Source of the DNA: Hysterangium stoloniferum
Lineage: Eukaryota; Basidiomycota; Agaricomycetes; Hysterangiales; Hysterangiaceae
DNA: 64,000 nt
Direction of reading: 5' to 3'
NCBI GenBank assembly: GCA_015178975.1
Contig: WHVD01000159.1
Coordinates: forward strand, 1-64,000
Under the pieces are notes generated by a model. It saw only the letters and a program-made list of their open reading frames with translations. It was not told the DNA's origin and did not search any database. Positions 32,726 through 45,095 of this stretch are shown piece by piece. Each line of letters opens with the position of its first letter. The first letter of the stretch is position 1. The translations under genes were made by a program, and so were the position numbers.

Positions 32726-35436
32726 ATGCCAAAGTATATCGTCGTTTCCGGAGGTGTCATTAGCGGTATTGGGAAGGGTGTCATTGGTGCGCTGCACCTA
32801 TTTCTTATGTTGAATACTCTCTAATAAGTAGAAAACAATGTACCGATTCTGCCTTCCCAAATGTCTTTGTATTCTCATACAATCTACACGTCTTGGCGCG
32901 TTTTATGCCCACAAATATGATAATTATTATATCACTATCTCGTGATCAGCATCATCTACTGGCCTTCTGTTGAAGACTACTGGCCTGAAAGTTACTGCAA
33001 TCAAGATCGACCCGTACATGAACATTGATGCGGGTACCATGCGACCAACAGAGCATGGTGCGTTCCTGTATCAAATTTAACTTCAAAGCGCTGAAGTTGT
33101 ATTTGATGTGAAGGTGAAGTGTATGTATTAAATGACGGCGGAGAAGTTGATCTCGATCTTGGAAATTACGAGCGATATTTGGATGTTACGCTTTCTAGAG
33201 ATAACAATGTTACGACTGGAAAGATATACCGCGAGGTCATTGAAAAAGAGGTGTGTGTTGAGAGTATCCGAACTTCAAATATCTTAATTGACGTTTGTTG
33301 CTTAATGTAGAGACGAGGAGATTACCTGGGAAAAACCGTCCAAGTGAATCGTCGACTCTCACTTCTATAACCCTCGTTTTGAACAACTTTAGATTGTACC
33401 CCACCTTACCAATGGCATCCAAGATTGGATAGAACGTGTCTCAAAAATACCCGTCGACGACACTGGTGAAGAGCCAGATGTGTGCATCATCGAGGTCGGG
33501 AATACGACTCTACCGTATTTCTGCTGCTCATATTTTCTCAGCTCGGTGGCACTGTTGGTGATATCGAATCTGCCCCATTTATCGAGGCCATGCGACAATT
33601 CCAATTTCGTATGGGTCGCGAGAACTTTGCACTCATCCATGTTAGTCTCGTCCCTGATATCCATGGCGAGCAGAAAACGAAGCCTACTCAGGTATTTATG
33701 GTTATTACGCCCTGTTAAATACAGCTCGAGCGTTGATTTCATTGTAGGCGACTATCCGCGACTTACGTGGTCTCGGTCTCAGTGCAGATATAGTCGCATG
33801 CCGACTTGCTGCACCACGTCCCTTGGACGATCAAACAAAACAGAAAATATCGATGTTCTGCCATGTCGATGTCGAACAAGTATGTCAATTATCTTTGACT
33901 TTTCATGTGTGTTCAACCTACGCAGGTCATGGGCGTCCACGACGTTTCATCTGTCTATCATGTCCCACTGCTTCTCGAGGCTCAAGGTCTTGTTTCGTTC
34001 CTTACACGCCGGTTACAGCTTTCCAAAATCGAGATTCCACGTGCTGGTCTCGAGCGTGGACGCAACCTCCATCAGCGATGGAAACAGCTTACACGGGGGT
34101 AGGATCGAGTGCTCTTACTTTTTCAAATATTTATTCGCGTTTCATTTTCAGACAAGAGCGGTTGTTCGATACCGTGTCAATTGTGCTGGTAGGCAAATAT
34201 ACGGCTCTTAAGGACTCGTACATGTCCGTTATCAAGTCTGTAGAACATGCGGCATTTCGCTGTAATCGCAAGTTAATTCTCCAGGTGTCTTGGCACTTCT
34301 TATGAATGTCTTATACACAAAAGAGGCTGACCATTAAACGTGATGATAGTGGGTTGAATCTCAGGATCTCGAGCCTGAGACGCAGGAGATTGATCCCGTC
34401 AAGTATCACGATGCTTGGCGGGCTCTCGTCTCGGCTAAGTATGAGTCTCGTTGTTCACTCTCCTATCAATTTACTGATCAACATTCTCCTTTTAGAGGGA
34501 TTCTTGTGCCTGGCGGATTTGGTTCGCGCGGCATTGAAGGCATGATCCTTGCTATAAAATGGGCTCGCGAGCAACATATACCTTTTTTGGGAATATGTCT
34601 TGGTTTCCAAGTTGCCGTAATAGAGTGGGCTCGCAATGTATGTGGATTGAAAGGTATAACACCTCTTATTGCCCGCGCCTCCTCAAGGCTCATTTTCTAC
34701 AGATGCCAACTCAACTGAGCTCGCCAGCGAGACACCCACGCCGGTTGTAATATACATGCCTGAAATATCACGCACTCACCTCGGCGGAACAATGCGATTA
34801 GGGCTACGTGCCACTGTGTTCTCGCAACCGTGGTCGGTTCTTAGGAAATTATATGGCGGCGCAGAAACGATATGGGAGCGTCATCGCCACAGATACGAGG
34901 TGAACCCGGAGTACGTCCAAAAGTTGGAGGAAAGCGGCCTGCCATTCGTGGGGAGGGATGAGCAGGGTGTAAGGATGCAAGTGTTGGAGTTGAAAGGTTT
35001 GTATGCTTTATCTTGATACTTATCCTTACCGTTACTTTTACGTGCTCTAGATCACCCGTATTTCGTTGGTTTGCAAGCCCATCCCGAGTTCTGCACTCGT
35101 CCCCTAAACCCATCTCCGCCTTTCCTTGGCTTCATCGCAGCTGCATCAGGCGCACCCGTCTTGGCAGAACAAGTCGCGGCCCAACTTGCTACCTTTAAGC
35201 CTCCCCATCCGATCGCAGCGATGGTGTCCGATTCTGCGCGCCAGGCGAATGCAGAAGAACATCTAACGAAAGGAGATTCGTCTGATCTTGGGAAAAAGGA
35301 AGATGGAGAGATGAAGGCTGATGTGAAAATCCAACAGCTCCAGGAGCGGATCTTGCAGTTGGAGAGTAAGATCAAGGAGATGCAGGATGATGCGGCTGTT
35401 CAGCGCAAGTCGGCTGTTAATGGGCATGGTCATTAG
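32726..35436 (+). CDS. URA7: CTP synthase
   Basis: The enzyme aminates UTP to CTP with glutamine and ATP, the last step of pyrimidine nucleotide synthesis. About a dozen introns interrupt the gene; the first is the longest (32787-32949). The synthetase domain begins [20 protein letters not shown] and continues with [25 protein letters not shown] and [17 protein letters not shown], followed by GGTVGDIES and GEQKTKPTQ. The class-I glutamine amidotransferase domain has the nucleophile in FLGICLGFQ and the His-Glu pair in [10 protein letters not shown]. The C-terminus carries a fungal extension with a coiled-coil-like end ([19 protein letters not shown]). It is divergent from the hydroxyacid dehydrogenase and convergent with the DEAD-box helicase gene, with 282 bp between stops. 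All core motifs are present; I see no damage. Confidence 0.97.
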
Positions 35437-35718
35437 ACGTTACAGAGTGCTGCAATTGTGATTTATTCTTCGAATTGGTTCTGATTAACCGTTTATATAA
35501 ACTACATATATTAGTAGTATAAAAGCATCTAGAGGATACGCACTTTATTAGCATTTAGATGTTTATTGCTCATTAGACACTGAGATATGCACTATTTTTT
35601 TTTCAGACAAGTCAAGGTGTGGGAGTGTTGTGTCTATTGACTATTGTGTCATTTTGTGTAGTATAACATTAGAGTGGAAATATATAGGAATCGATACAAT
35701 CTAAGATAGAGGGAAAAA

Positions 35719-38237
35719 TCAACGCCTCATACCATATCCTTCCTTCCTATCTCGAGCCATACCTCTATCACCTCCATCGTTGTAACCAGACGAATTTCTG
35801 GAACCTCCGCTCCTGTCACCATATCCCCCACTCCTGTCACCGTACCCTCCACTCCTGTCACCGTATCCTCCATTCCTATCGCCGTAGCTCCTACCCCTAT
35901 CACTGTAACCAGACGGGCTATCATTGTATCGAGATGACCTGGTGTTCCTGGTCCAATTCGGTGAATTTTGCTTCGTTCCATATCTCATAGTCTTGAATTC
36001 AGCAGGATCAGCAGCTGGGTCTCTCGGGTCAAGGGGTGTCGATTCAGCCTTCGCCCATCGAGGAATAGCTGGTCCACGATCGTTATCTCTAGTGGCTTGA
36101 CGACCTCTGCCGCTCCAGGGTGAGGCTCTGAAATTGCCTTGTGGACTCGCTTGCGAATATGTCCGTCCGAACCGCTTCGTACGTCCGTCTGAGAAGCCTA
36201 ATCGTTCCAGGAATTGAGCAGACACGTAGGGCGGGACTGGCAGCCCGCAGGCGTCAGTAGCCCAGTCCTTGCATCCCTCAACGATAACGGTTTTTTGGAC
36301 ACGTAATTCAGGTGACTTCGACATGTAATATCCGAGCATGGAAGCAAAAGTCTCCTTGATGGCTTCCTCATCGAGCGAGGGGAGGATACTTTCCACATTT
36401 GTTGATAGGTTACGGGCAATGTCTTCCTGGCCCTTAGGGTACATAGATACCGCTGGTGACCCCTTCTCCTTTCTTGAGGGTGGGGGCGGCCTCTGGGAAA
36501 CTCCTGGTGGACCATCTTTACCCCAGAATGCTAGCGTCGGGTCTTTGTCATAGGCGGCTGCAAGTTCTTGGACTTGCGATGTCAATTCGTTCACGGGCAA
36601 TGGTTTAAGAGGGATAGAGTCCAGTTGCCATGTAAGGAAGCCAACTTCCCAAGGGAGAAGAACGAGGTCTCCACGTCCATGAGTGCCAGCACGTCCTGTA
36701 CGACCGACTCTGTGAATATATTGCTCGGTGCCTGCAGGGATACCCAGCTGAATAACACGCGTGACGCCGGGATAGTCAACACCACGAGCAGAGACATCTG
36801 AAGTCACCAAGATGGAAGAACCGGACTTGTCACTTCTGAAGTTAGCTGATGTGCTAAGACGTGCCTCCATGGTACGCTTGGAGTGGATCTCGTACACATT
36901 CGTGTTCCTCAAACTTGGTAGGGAGGTCTTCCCAAGCTCACGAAGTAGAGTAGCATATAGCTGTGTCAATTTCGTGGTAGCAAGGAAAAGAATTATCTTG
37001 GACTTAGACGGGTTGGACAATTGATCATGAGCGATCAATCTAAGCGTGTGTGTGATCTGGGCGGCCGCTGAGGGAAGGACGGTATGGTACTGAGGAATTC
37101 TCAGGTGTACGGGAGAGTCGTTTTCGCCCACAGTATCGATGAACTCGTTTTGCTGGCCCAAAGTGGAACGAGCAATTTGACGGACTTCATTTGAAACGGT
37201 AGCAGAGAAGAGTAACGTCTGTCGTTGCGGTGCAGGAGGGAGGAATTTCTTTATGGCCTCAATATCATCCCTGAAACCCATATCAAGAAGTGTATCCGCT
37301 TCGTCCAAAATAAACTGAACGTGGGTCAGACATGTAAAGAGACGAAACGTATAAAAGCTTACCATTTGTGTGGCAGCGAATCCCTTCTTAACTTCCGATT
37401 CACTATGAAGTAAATCTAACAACCGACCGGGGGTAGCAACAACGATATCACGTCGACCTTTCATGAAGTCGCGCATTTGGATTCTTTTATTCATACCACC
37501 GGTGAACAGCCTAACTTCGAAGTCATCATGATAATGACAAAGACGAAGGGCTTCATTAGCAATTTGGGTCGCAAGCTCACGCGTAGGTGAGAGGATTAAC
37601 GTTCCGACGTGAGTGCGACTGAAGATACGCCTTCCCTGGTTTGCAATCATGGCGTCCTTTGTGCGACCAGATTTTATGACCGCTTCTTCCCCAGCTCTTT
37701 GGATAGCTGCCAAACGAGCTTCGATAGCAGGAACGAGGAATGCTAACGTTTTACCAGTACCAGTCCGTGCTTTCACAAGTAGGTCGCGAGGACCTAATCC
37801 GTCTGTGTCAGCATCTGTATGCGGTCGGATTAAGTTTGGGAGGAGAGACAGAACTCTTGATTGGACGGGTGTCATGTTGGTCAAATTGAAGGGCTTAACG
37901 GTGATCGCCTTGAGTGTCTTGTCATCGATACCTCCCGCAAGACTTTTGAATGGGACAGGGGCATTGTTGTCGTCCTCCATTTGCGTGCTCCTTACAAATG
38001 GTGTTGTGGCAACAGCAGCAGCTGTTGCTTGTCCACGAGAGAACACTGGAAAAAAATACTATTAGGATAGCTAAAATAAATATAAAATAAAATCGAAAGG
38101 CAAAAGGGGGAAGAGAAAATGGAACAAGGAAACATACGGGAGTATGTCGATGCCGGGACAACTTTCAACGAACTATGTTGCAATGCCGCAGCCCGTAGGA
38201 CTTGCATCCTACATAAGGAACGGAAGGTCGACGCCAT
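35719..38237 (-). CDS. MSS116: Mitochondrial-type DEAD-box RNA helicase (Mss116-like)
   Basis: An ATP-dependent RNA chaperone of about 790 residues, related to fungal Mss116/CYT-19, which help mitochondrial group I and II introns fold. Exon 1 encodes a basic, hydroxyl-rich N-terminus (MASTFRSLCRMQVLRAAALQ), typical of a mitochondrial presequence. The helicase core has ARTGTGKT (motif I), PTRELATQ (Ia), LDEADTLLDMGF (II), LFSATV (III) and HRVGRTGRAG (VI), with a Q motif at MTPVQ. A 48-bp intron (37315-37362) just before motif II has no stop and keeps frame. The C-terminal tail is Arg/Gly/Tyr-rich, with tandem GGYGDRS units encoded by 21-bp repeats near 35805-35890, like the basic RNA-binding tail of Mss116. 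An in-frame Met at 38318 is an alternative start. The mitochondrial role is inferred. Confidence 0.9.
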
Positions 38238-38519
38238 TGGCGAAGACAAAAAAACGGAGGTTAAGAGCAAGCCTCCAAGTTCGAATTTTTTGGAAGCGCC
38301 GGCGGTAAGGACGCTCATTTGGGACTCCGTTAATTGATATGTGGGGATAGCTCAATTGTTATGTGTCAACGACGTCGACGGGTCACAGTCAAAAATGAAG
38401 AACGGTCTATGTAACTTGAAGATGTTTTCATTGGGTAGGGTGACATGAATACATATTTATATGCACAAGTACAGTATTTATTACATCTCGCATCAAAACA
38501 TCTAATATGTATATATCAC

Positions 38520-41500
38520 TTACATGACATCAGAACGACATAATGGGCAGCTTGACGAATGACTTGTGTTAAACCACTAAACCAATGATCGATATTTGCT
38601 AGAATATAATGAAGAATGAAGCACATACTTTATACAAGCAAGCGGCGTGGAACCGATTCTTGCAGGTATTGCAAGATTTCGCGGGTAATGAACGGTCAAC
38701 AAGATGTAATATCCTGCAAAAGGTGACAACATGAATATGCGCAATAACTACGGACAGCTTTAGACACCACTCACGAGTAACAGATAGGACACTCTGCCTG
38801 TCCTTCGAAGTGCAGGCTCACTGTTTTCTTAAAGAGCGCGAGACCATCGGCAATATGCCCATTCTGTGTGGGTTCATCAAACCAGTGAGACCATGAACAG
38901 TGAGGAGGGATCAACGCACATGAGTAGTGACAACCTGTTGCACAGCAAACAGCCATCTTCGCCACACCTTATCAACTACGCCCACCTTATTGATCGGCCG
39001 AACCTCAACGGTCCGCAGGGGATAACCAGCAGGAAGCTTGATACCAATTTCCATTCGCTGATCATCGACAGCAAATGATGCAGTGACTTCATTGATTGCC
39101 AGCGCGATTTTGACATTAAACACATCATCAGCGAGAGGCTCCTCCCTCGCATCACTACGAACAGCAGGCTTCAGATGGCCGAGCTCAGAAGTGATCAAAA
39201 TTGGTGAAAAGTACGTCGAGGTGTATGTGTTGATTGCCGCAGAAAACTGTCGATCTTTCAGGCCCTCCCACCATGTCCGTATTAACGAGGGAAAGGTCGT
39301 CAACGCGCGGAAGTATATGTGTGCAGTAAGCAACTGTAAGCTTTGAGGAAGTTCTGGATCGTACACTACCGACGAGGGTAAATTAGCAAGTAGGCAAAAA
39401 CATAAGAGGTGAATATTTTACTGGGCAACCAGTACTCATCCACAACCCATGGATCAAGCTTAAAAGCGTCTCCTCGGTTTCCTACCCATAGGATTTCGAA
39501 GATATTGGGGAGAAGATGCAGGCCGATCAAATCCAATGTCCTCATTTGATCAACATAGGCTGTTTTGACTTTCACAGACTATTAAACTGAATCATCACTG
39601 ATCCTCGTTTGACAATTCCTTTGTGACTTACCGCATCAAGAAATAAATCAAGAGTGAGCATCCAAGCGAGAAGATAAGCAAAGGGATCATGGCCAGTTCC
39701 TTCAGCGTCGAGATCAATGCTAGACTGCAAGACAAGTAGGAGTTCCTTGGGTAAGTCAACAGCTACTGTGTCATCCGCGTCCACACCGGCCTCGATTACG
39801 AGGTGTTCTGTTCTCTTAGCGGCCGCCTGCTGCAGTATTCGATATGCCATTTTCTGATTATCAGCAGCTGGCTCTGTGAGAAGGTGACACATCTGCGAGG
39901 AATATATTGGACATCAAGGCATGAACTATAATAGGAGAATACCAACCTGAGACAAGGTGTTTTCATCCATTAACGAGCTAGGTAGGTCTTCAATCACAGA
40001 GAGCGCCTGCTCTCGACATATTGAGCGAGGTATAGCAACTTGAGTATGATCTCAATTCCCAAAGTGTGAGCAAAGAAGAGAAGGCTAACCATGATAAAAT
40101 ATCTTACCTGTAGGAATGGCTAAGAGGTCACGAATCAAGGCATATACGACTTTCGACCGTTGACTCCATATCTCTTTCAAATACTTATTAGTCGATGCCA
40201 AATCTCGAATTGCCGCCAAAAGACGCAATGTCCGAGATAGAAGTACAAGCGTATCCGCATCTTCGAAAGACGAGTTCTAAACGTAAAAGTCTAAGATGAG
40301 CCAACCGCTTTCCACATTGAAAGGGTATACATACTTCGATATTGCTCTCAATGAGATCCATTATAAATTCCCAATGAGACCCGTGCACATGCTGCAAGAT
40401 CGGCGCAAGAGCGAACAACAAAAGTGTCACCTCGCTCTCCACACACTCGTCCAGCTCCTCGTCCGAGCCTAACCAGTTTTGCAACGCCTGGACGAGGAAT
40501 ACAGCTCTTTGTTGTGGAAGGAAGATGATATCCGATTCAGGATTCGGAGCGACCGCACAAAGACAGCGTAAAAGGCGCATTCCAGTCGTGTTGGCTTTGC
40601 TTGCTGGTATGCCTGACAGTTTACTTGCGAGTTCGTTACGGTAGCGATCTAGCCTGGGTGGTTCTGGTGCGAATTCGGTGACCGCGAGGGATATGGCCAG
40701 AGAGGTTTGCAGCGCTGGTGGAGAATTAATATTGACAAGTAGCAACTCGATCGCAATACACAACGAACCTTGCCCCTCGATATGCCGAGCCAAATCAATC
40801 CATTTATCCGCTGCAGCCTTGTCCGCACTAGACAAAACGTGTTGCAGAACAGTATGGAGTACAAGCGAGTCCCGAACAGTATCAGATTGTTTTGACTGTT
40901 CAAACACCAGCTTGATGAATTTTCCGAATGAATCAAGCCCACCAGATCCAGACGCTTTCCCCGACAAGCTCGCCACAACGTCCGTATGCCACGTTGCCTC
41001 ACCTGCAGATGCAGATAAGAAGGCAGTGCCTTGTTGAGCTAACCGCGATATCTCTTTCAGCTCCGATACGGCGACAGTATGTCCGGCAAAAACGGGACTA
41101 TCAGCGCTAGGCAGTTGCAACACCTCACTCGCGAACAAAGCCAACATCAGGACATGCTGGAGGGTCCACATATGTACTCTTGCGATGTGGCGGTCTATGC
41201 TCAAAACATGTAAGAGCGCACGAACGCCTCTGGCATATGGTGAGAATCCTGACGCATCGAACTTGTCGTTCCATGCCGATCGACTTCTTTTGCTGGGTAC
41301 TGTGGGAGCGAGGGGCTCGATAAGGGCAAGAGTGTGGTCGATAGGATCAGCTGAAGTGGAAGATAGAAGTGTATCGAAATCGGATTGACTTGGAAGCACG
41401 TTCATTATAGGAGCTTCTACACTAGGGTCGATATGCGGGAGAGCATAAAGGATTTCTACTGGCCTAGAGGGAAAAAAAGGTTCCCTGACTCTATGAAGCA

Positions 41501-44500
41501 TGGTGAGAAAATCAGAGACTTACGATGCCCGAATATCAGTATCCAAAATCAAGCTCTTCAATAATTTCCTCACGTCATCCATCACATTCTCGCGTGTCGC
41601 ACTACTTGCACGGCTACTCCAAGCATCCCACAGCCGTCTGGCCAAGTCAACGACGGCCTTCTCTTCATCCTCCAAAGACGCACAATGCTTCAATACGAAT
41701 GCCGAAACGAACAGCCGCGGCAACATTTCCTGCTGCACCGTGGGCGGGAGATGATCAACAGGAAGCGCCTCTCTGAGGTCGAGCAACAAGTTTATCGAGG
41801 AGGTAATTATTTCGATGGCAGGAAATCGTCCATAAATGAAAAGCCCAATTTGGAAGTCTAATGTGATGACCATACTGGTTATTAAGTCTTGAGCAACGCT
41901 AGCAGGAATAAATGGTTCTAAGTGTCAAAATACAATATCAGTATCAATAATAGACACACATGACATACTACTTACCCGGCGTTCGCAGAAGAGCCACCAT
42001 CAATGTAGAAGACGCTGCATCGCCAGTTACCGCCTCATCTAAGACTTGTTCTGCCAACCCTTGTAGTTCGATGCCATGCGGTTTAGCCCAATCGTCTATT
42101 CCATATTGACTAACGGAGTCTAACAGCATACGAAGAATGGTCATTCTCTCTGGCAATGTGAAGGCCAATGGGGAACCGAGGGTGGAGAGGACGGCATGCC
42201 AGACCGTGACTTTCCGTGGACCGTCTGCGTGGCGAAGATACGCTATTATTAATGACGGCTGAGAAAGAATGAAAGACAACTGCGTGAGCAGGAGTGAATC
42301 AAGGCGCTGCATGTGAGTGGTTTGTGTAAGTCGACCCATCCTTACAGCTGCGAATAAGACTAACCAAGGTGAAATTTGTCTGTTGCCCAAGCATACCACC
42401 GAAATGCTCCAAAAGGATCTCCAGGATTCTGGCATGAACCATTGTATCCTCTAGAGGTGCCTGGTCGTCTGACACATCCTCGACATCCTCAGTTAACAGA
42501 CTACTGCGATTCTCAGCTGCTACTTGGCATCGTGACAGGATCACCTCAGCGATTCTCGCGACGACCGACTCCAAAGCGTGCTTAATAGTATCCGAAGCAG
42601 AATGCTCGAGTAACGCAACAAGAAACAATATTGCATACCGCCTTCGCGCCTCATCATTGGTTTCTGCTACTGCTGCTCTTGCATATTTCGAAAGATGATC
42701 CAGCGAATCAGTCAATAAATCTTGAACCCGGCTATTAGCGTGAAGAAACAGAAGCATTTTACACCCTAGCTCACTTACCTGACGCAATCGCCCCTAACTT
42801 ATCAAGAACGACGGCAACTTTAGCACCAGCAACGTCGGGTTCCACGCGAAGTGCTCCACCCAATTCACCAACGAGCTTCTCAAACTGAGCATTAACAAGC
42901 TCATGCGCGACCAACTTCAAGGTGTCGATCTCAGAAGAACTATCCTTTCCGCCACGGCTCGAATCAAGACCTTTTGTAAATTTTCCGGCCGTCCAAACCA
43001 GGCATTCCCCCCATGCTCCCAAAAACGCTGATGTACCTTTCGCCCTTTCCGTTGACAGCGAGCTTAGCGCTTGGCCATCGATGGCTGACCAGAGCGCGTC
43101 GAAGAACTCGGAGAGAGATGGGAAGTCAGGGCTGAGGATCTGGATGTTGTATAATCAGCTTTTCCTCGGATGTATAGCGAACACGACGAATGAACATACT
43201 TCTTTAGGTAGAGTAGAAAGTAAAACCAGAACTGTGGGATATCCCTGTACAGCTGAACCATTACATCCCAAGCTGAGGAATGCTAAGAGTTCTTTATACG
43301 CCGTATGTACGGCTGGTGTAGATATTAGCTCTACCCCATTTTCCGAATGCGTGGACTCGTCACTCTCGTGCTCCTCGTGGGTATCAGTATCCAAAGCAGC
43401 ACGCTCATACTGATCGCAAAGCAACCAAGCCTCGTGAAACTCTGTATAAACGTCAGCCTTGATGACAGCCGCAGAGCCAAAACTTGCTTACTAGTCAAAA
43501 ATACCAGTAACGGCTCCCACATGCTCGACCTAACCACAGGATCTGGTTCAGTAAAAGCGGAGCGAAGCACCGCGCACGAAATGATCTGTAAAGTAGTGTT
43601 TGCATGGGTATATTCATCTGCACTAGCACCAGCACGATCATTTGTCCATGCCATAAACCGCTCAACCCCCCAGCCATTCACTAAAGCATGGAGGACACCC
43701 CATCCGGCACGGCGCACCGTTGTCTGACCATGCCCAAATGCCTCTGCGGCAGATGGCAAGGACTGTCCGTCCTCACTCGTTCTCGTTTGGTCACGGAGGG
43801 AAAGAGGTTGAGAGGTATGGTTTAATATTGTCCAGAAAGCGGGCGACGATAGTGTCGAATGAATAGATTCGGATAAAATGCTTGTTGGACTAACCGTCTC
43901 TTGTAGACAGAAAGGCCTTAGTGAGTCTTTGACAATGTGGGTGAGAATCGACCTACCTAGCAGCCATTTAAGTGCGCCCAGCGCACTGACGCGAAGCCGC
44001 GCATCTCGGTCTTCTGTAGCTTCCGGCTCCTCTTCACCTTTCGACCCGGTGGATTCATGCGTCTGTGCGCCAGATACCTTACGGGCACTTCCACCGGGAG
44101 AAGAAACGCCACGACGGGGAAGTCCATACTGATTCGGTTTGAGTGAGTCGTCATGGGTGGTAGGATAGGACGGAACAAGTGCAGCATAAGTGGAGGAAGG
44201 ATGCATGATCGTAGCAATGATGAAAGGGAGGATGTAGGTTATGAGCAGCACGTCGTCCAAAACCAGTGTAGAAACTTCGTTGACGTCGCCTTTGACATGC
44301 AGCGAATCAGCATTCTCTTTGACACCAGTGAACCCTGTCCAATTTCTATTTCCCCAAGCGGCGACTCCGCGATCGACGTCCCAAGCACAAAGACACCAGG
44401 AGCCTAATACATGCGATATTTGGTCCTCCGATCCTATTTCGCGAACAAATGTGACAATGTTCGTCCGCACCAAAGGCATGTCCAGAAGCAGTGCATGCAA

Positions 44501-45000
44501 CGAAGCACATAAATGCCTAATTCTTCTCGAGGGGTGCACACACAAGGCTGGATATCGATGCAGCTTCAAAACAACATGAGAAACCGCAGTCTTTGAAATC
44601 TAGCAAGACGTACCCAGACAGGAAGCATATTTGTTATGGCTTCACTCAGTCTTTCATTGTTTTCCGCTTTAAGCCTTCTGAGCCAATCTTCAAGCTCCTC
44701 CAAAGCGCGTGCCTTCGTTACTGCATCTTTCTTGCCTAACTTTCTCAACACAAGGAAAAGATCTGGGGGTAATATTTGACCCAAGCCATCAAGAGGATCG
44801 ATTTCCACAGGCGTGGGTTTTAACTTTGAAGGTGGAATGTAAGATTTCTTGGGAGTAGGTGCAAGACCCTTTTTAATCTGCTTTTTGGTCGGCTTTGATT
44901 TAGTGGACTGTTGAGTCAACTCTGGAACTTCTCCCGCTGCTTTCCGTGCATGCTTTTTGCGAGTGCCAGATGAGGCAGATGACTTGGCCGCCTTTGGCAT
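38520..45000 (-). CDS. LTN1: Listerin E3 ubiquitin-protein ligase of ribosome quality control
   Basis: Listerin ubiquitinates nascent chains stalled on 60S ribosomal subunits. This gene spans about 6.5 kb with a dozen or more short introns and encodes roughly 1,900 residues, near the family size. The N-terminus is basic, then has LFLVLRKLGKKDAVTKARAL, the conserved listerin N-terminal block. The long middle is made of helical HEAT/ARM-like repeats with little sequence identity. The C-terminal RING is split over three exons and reads CPICYS, then SCNTCKNRFHAACLYKW, then CPLCRSDVM followed at once by the stop (38520-38522), with all eight zinc ligands and the usual position at the very end of the protein. 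It starts 95 bp from a divergent gene and shares with it an ATCACGTGAT site. Exon borders in the middle are approximate. Confidence 0.93.
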
Positions 45001-45047
45001 GAAGAACGAGCTTGCTGTCTGCGACTTGAGCTACACTTGTGGCTGGA

Positions 45048-45057
45048 ATCACGTGAT
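45048..45057. promoter_or_regulatory. ATCACGTGAT palindrome in the listerin divergent promoter
   Basis: The palindrome sits in the middle of a 95-bp gap, 48 bp upstream of LTN1 (start 45000) and 39 bp upstream of the + strand start at 45096. With such a short gap it may serve both genes. Confidence 0.55.
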
Positions 45058-45095
45058 CCCTGTTATTACGTCATCTTGGATTTTACTGGCGGGCA

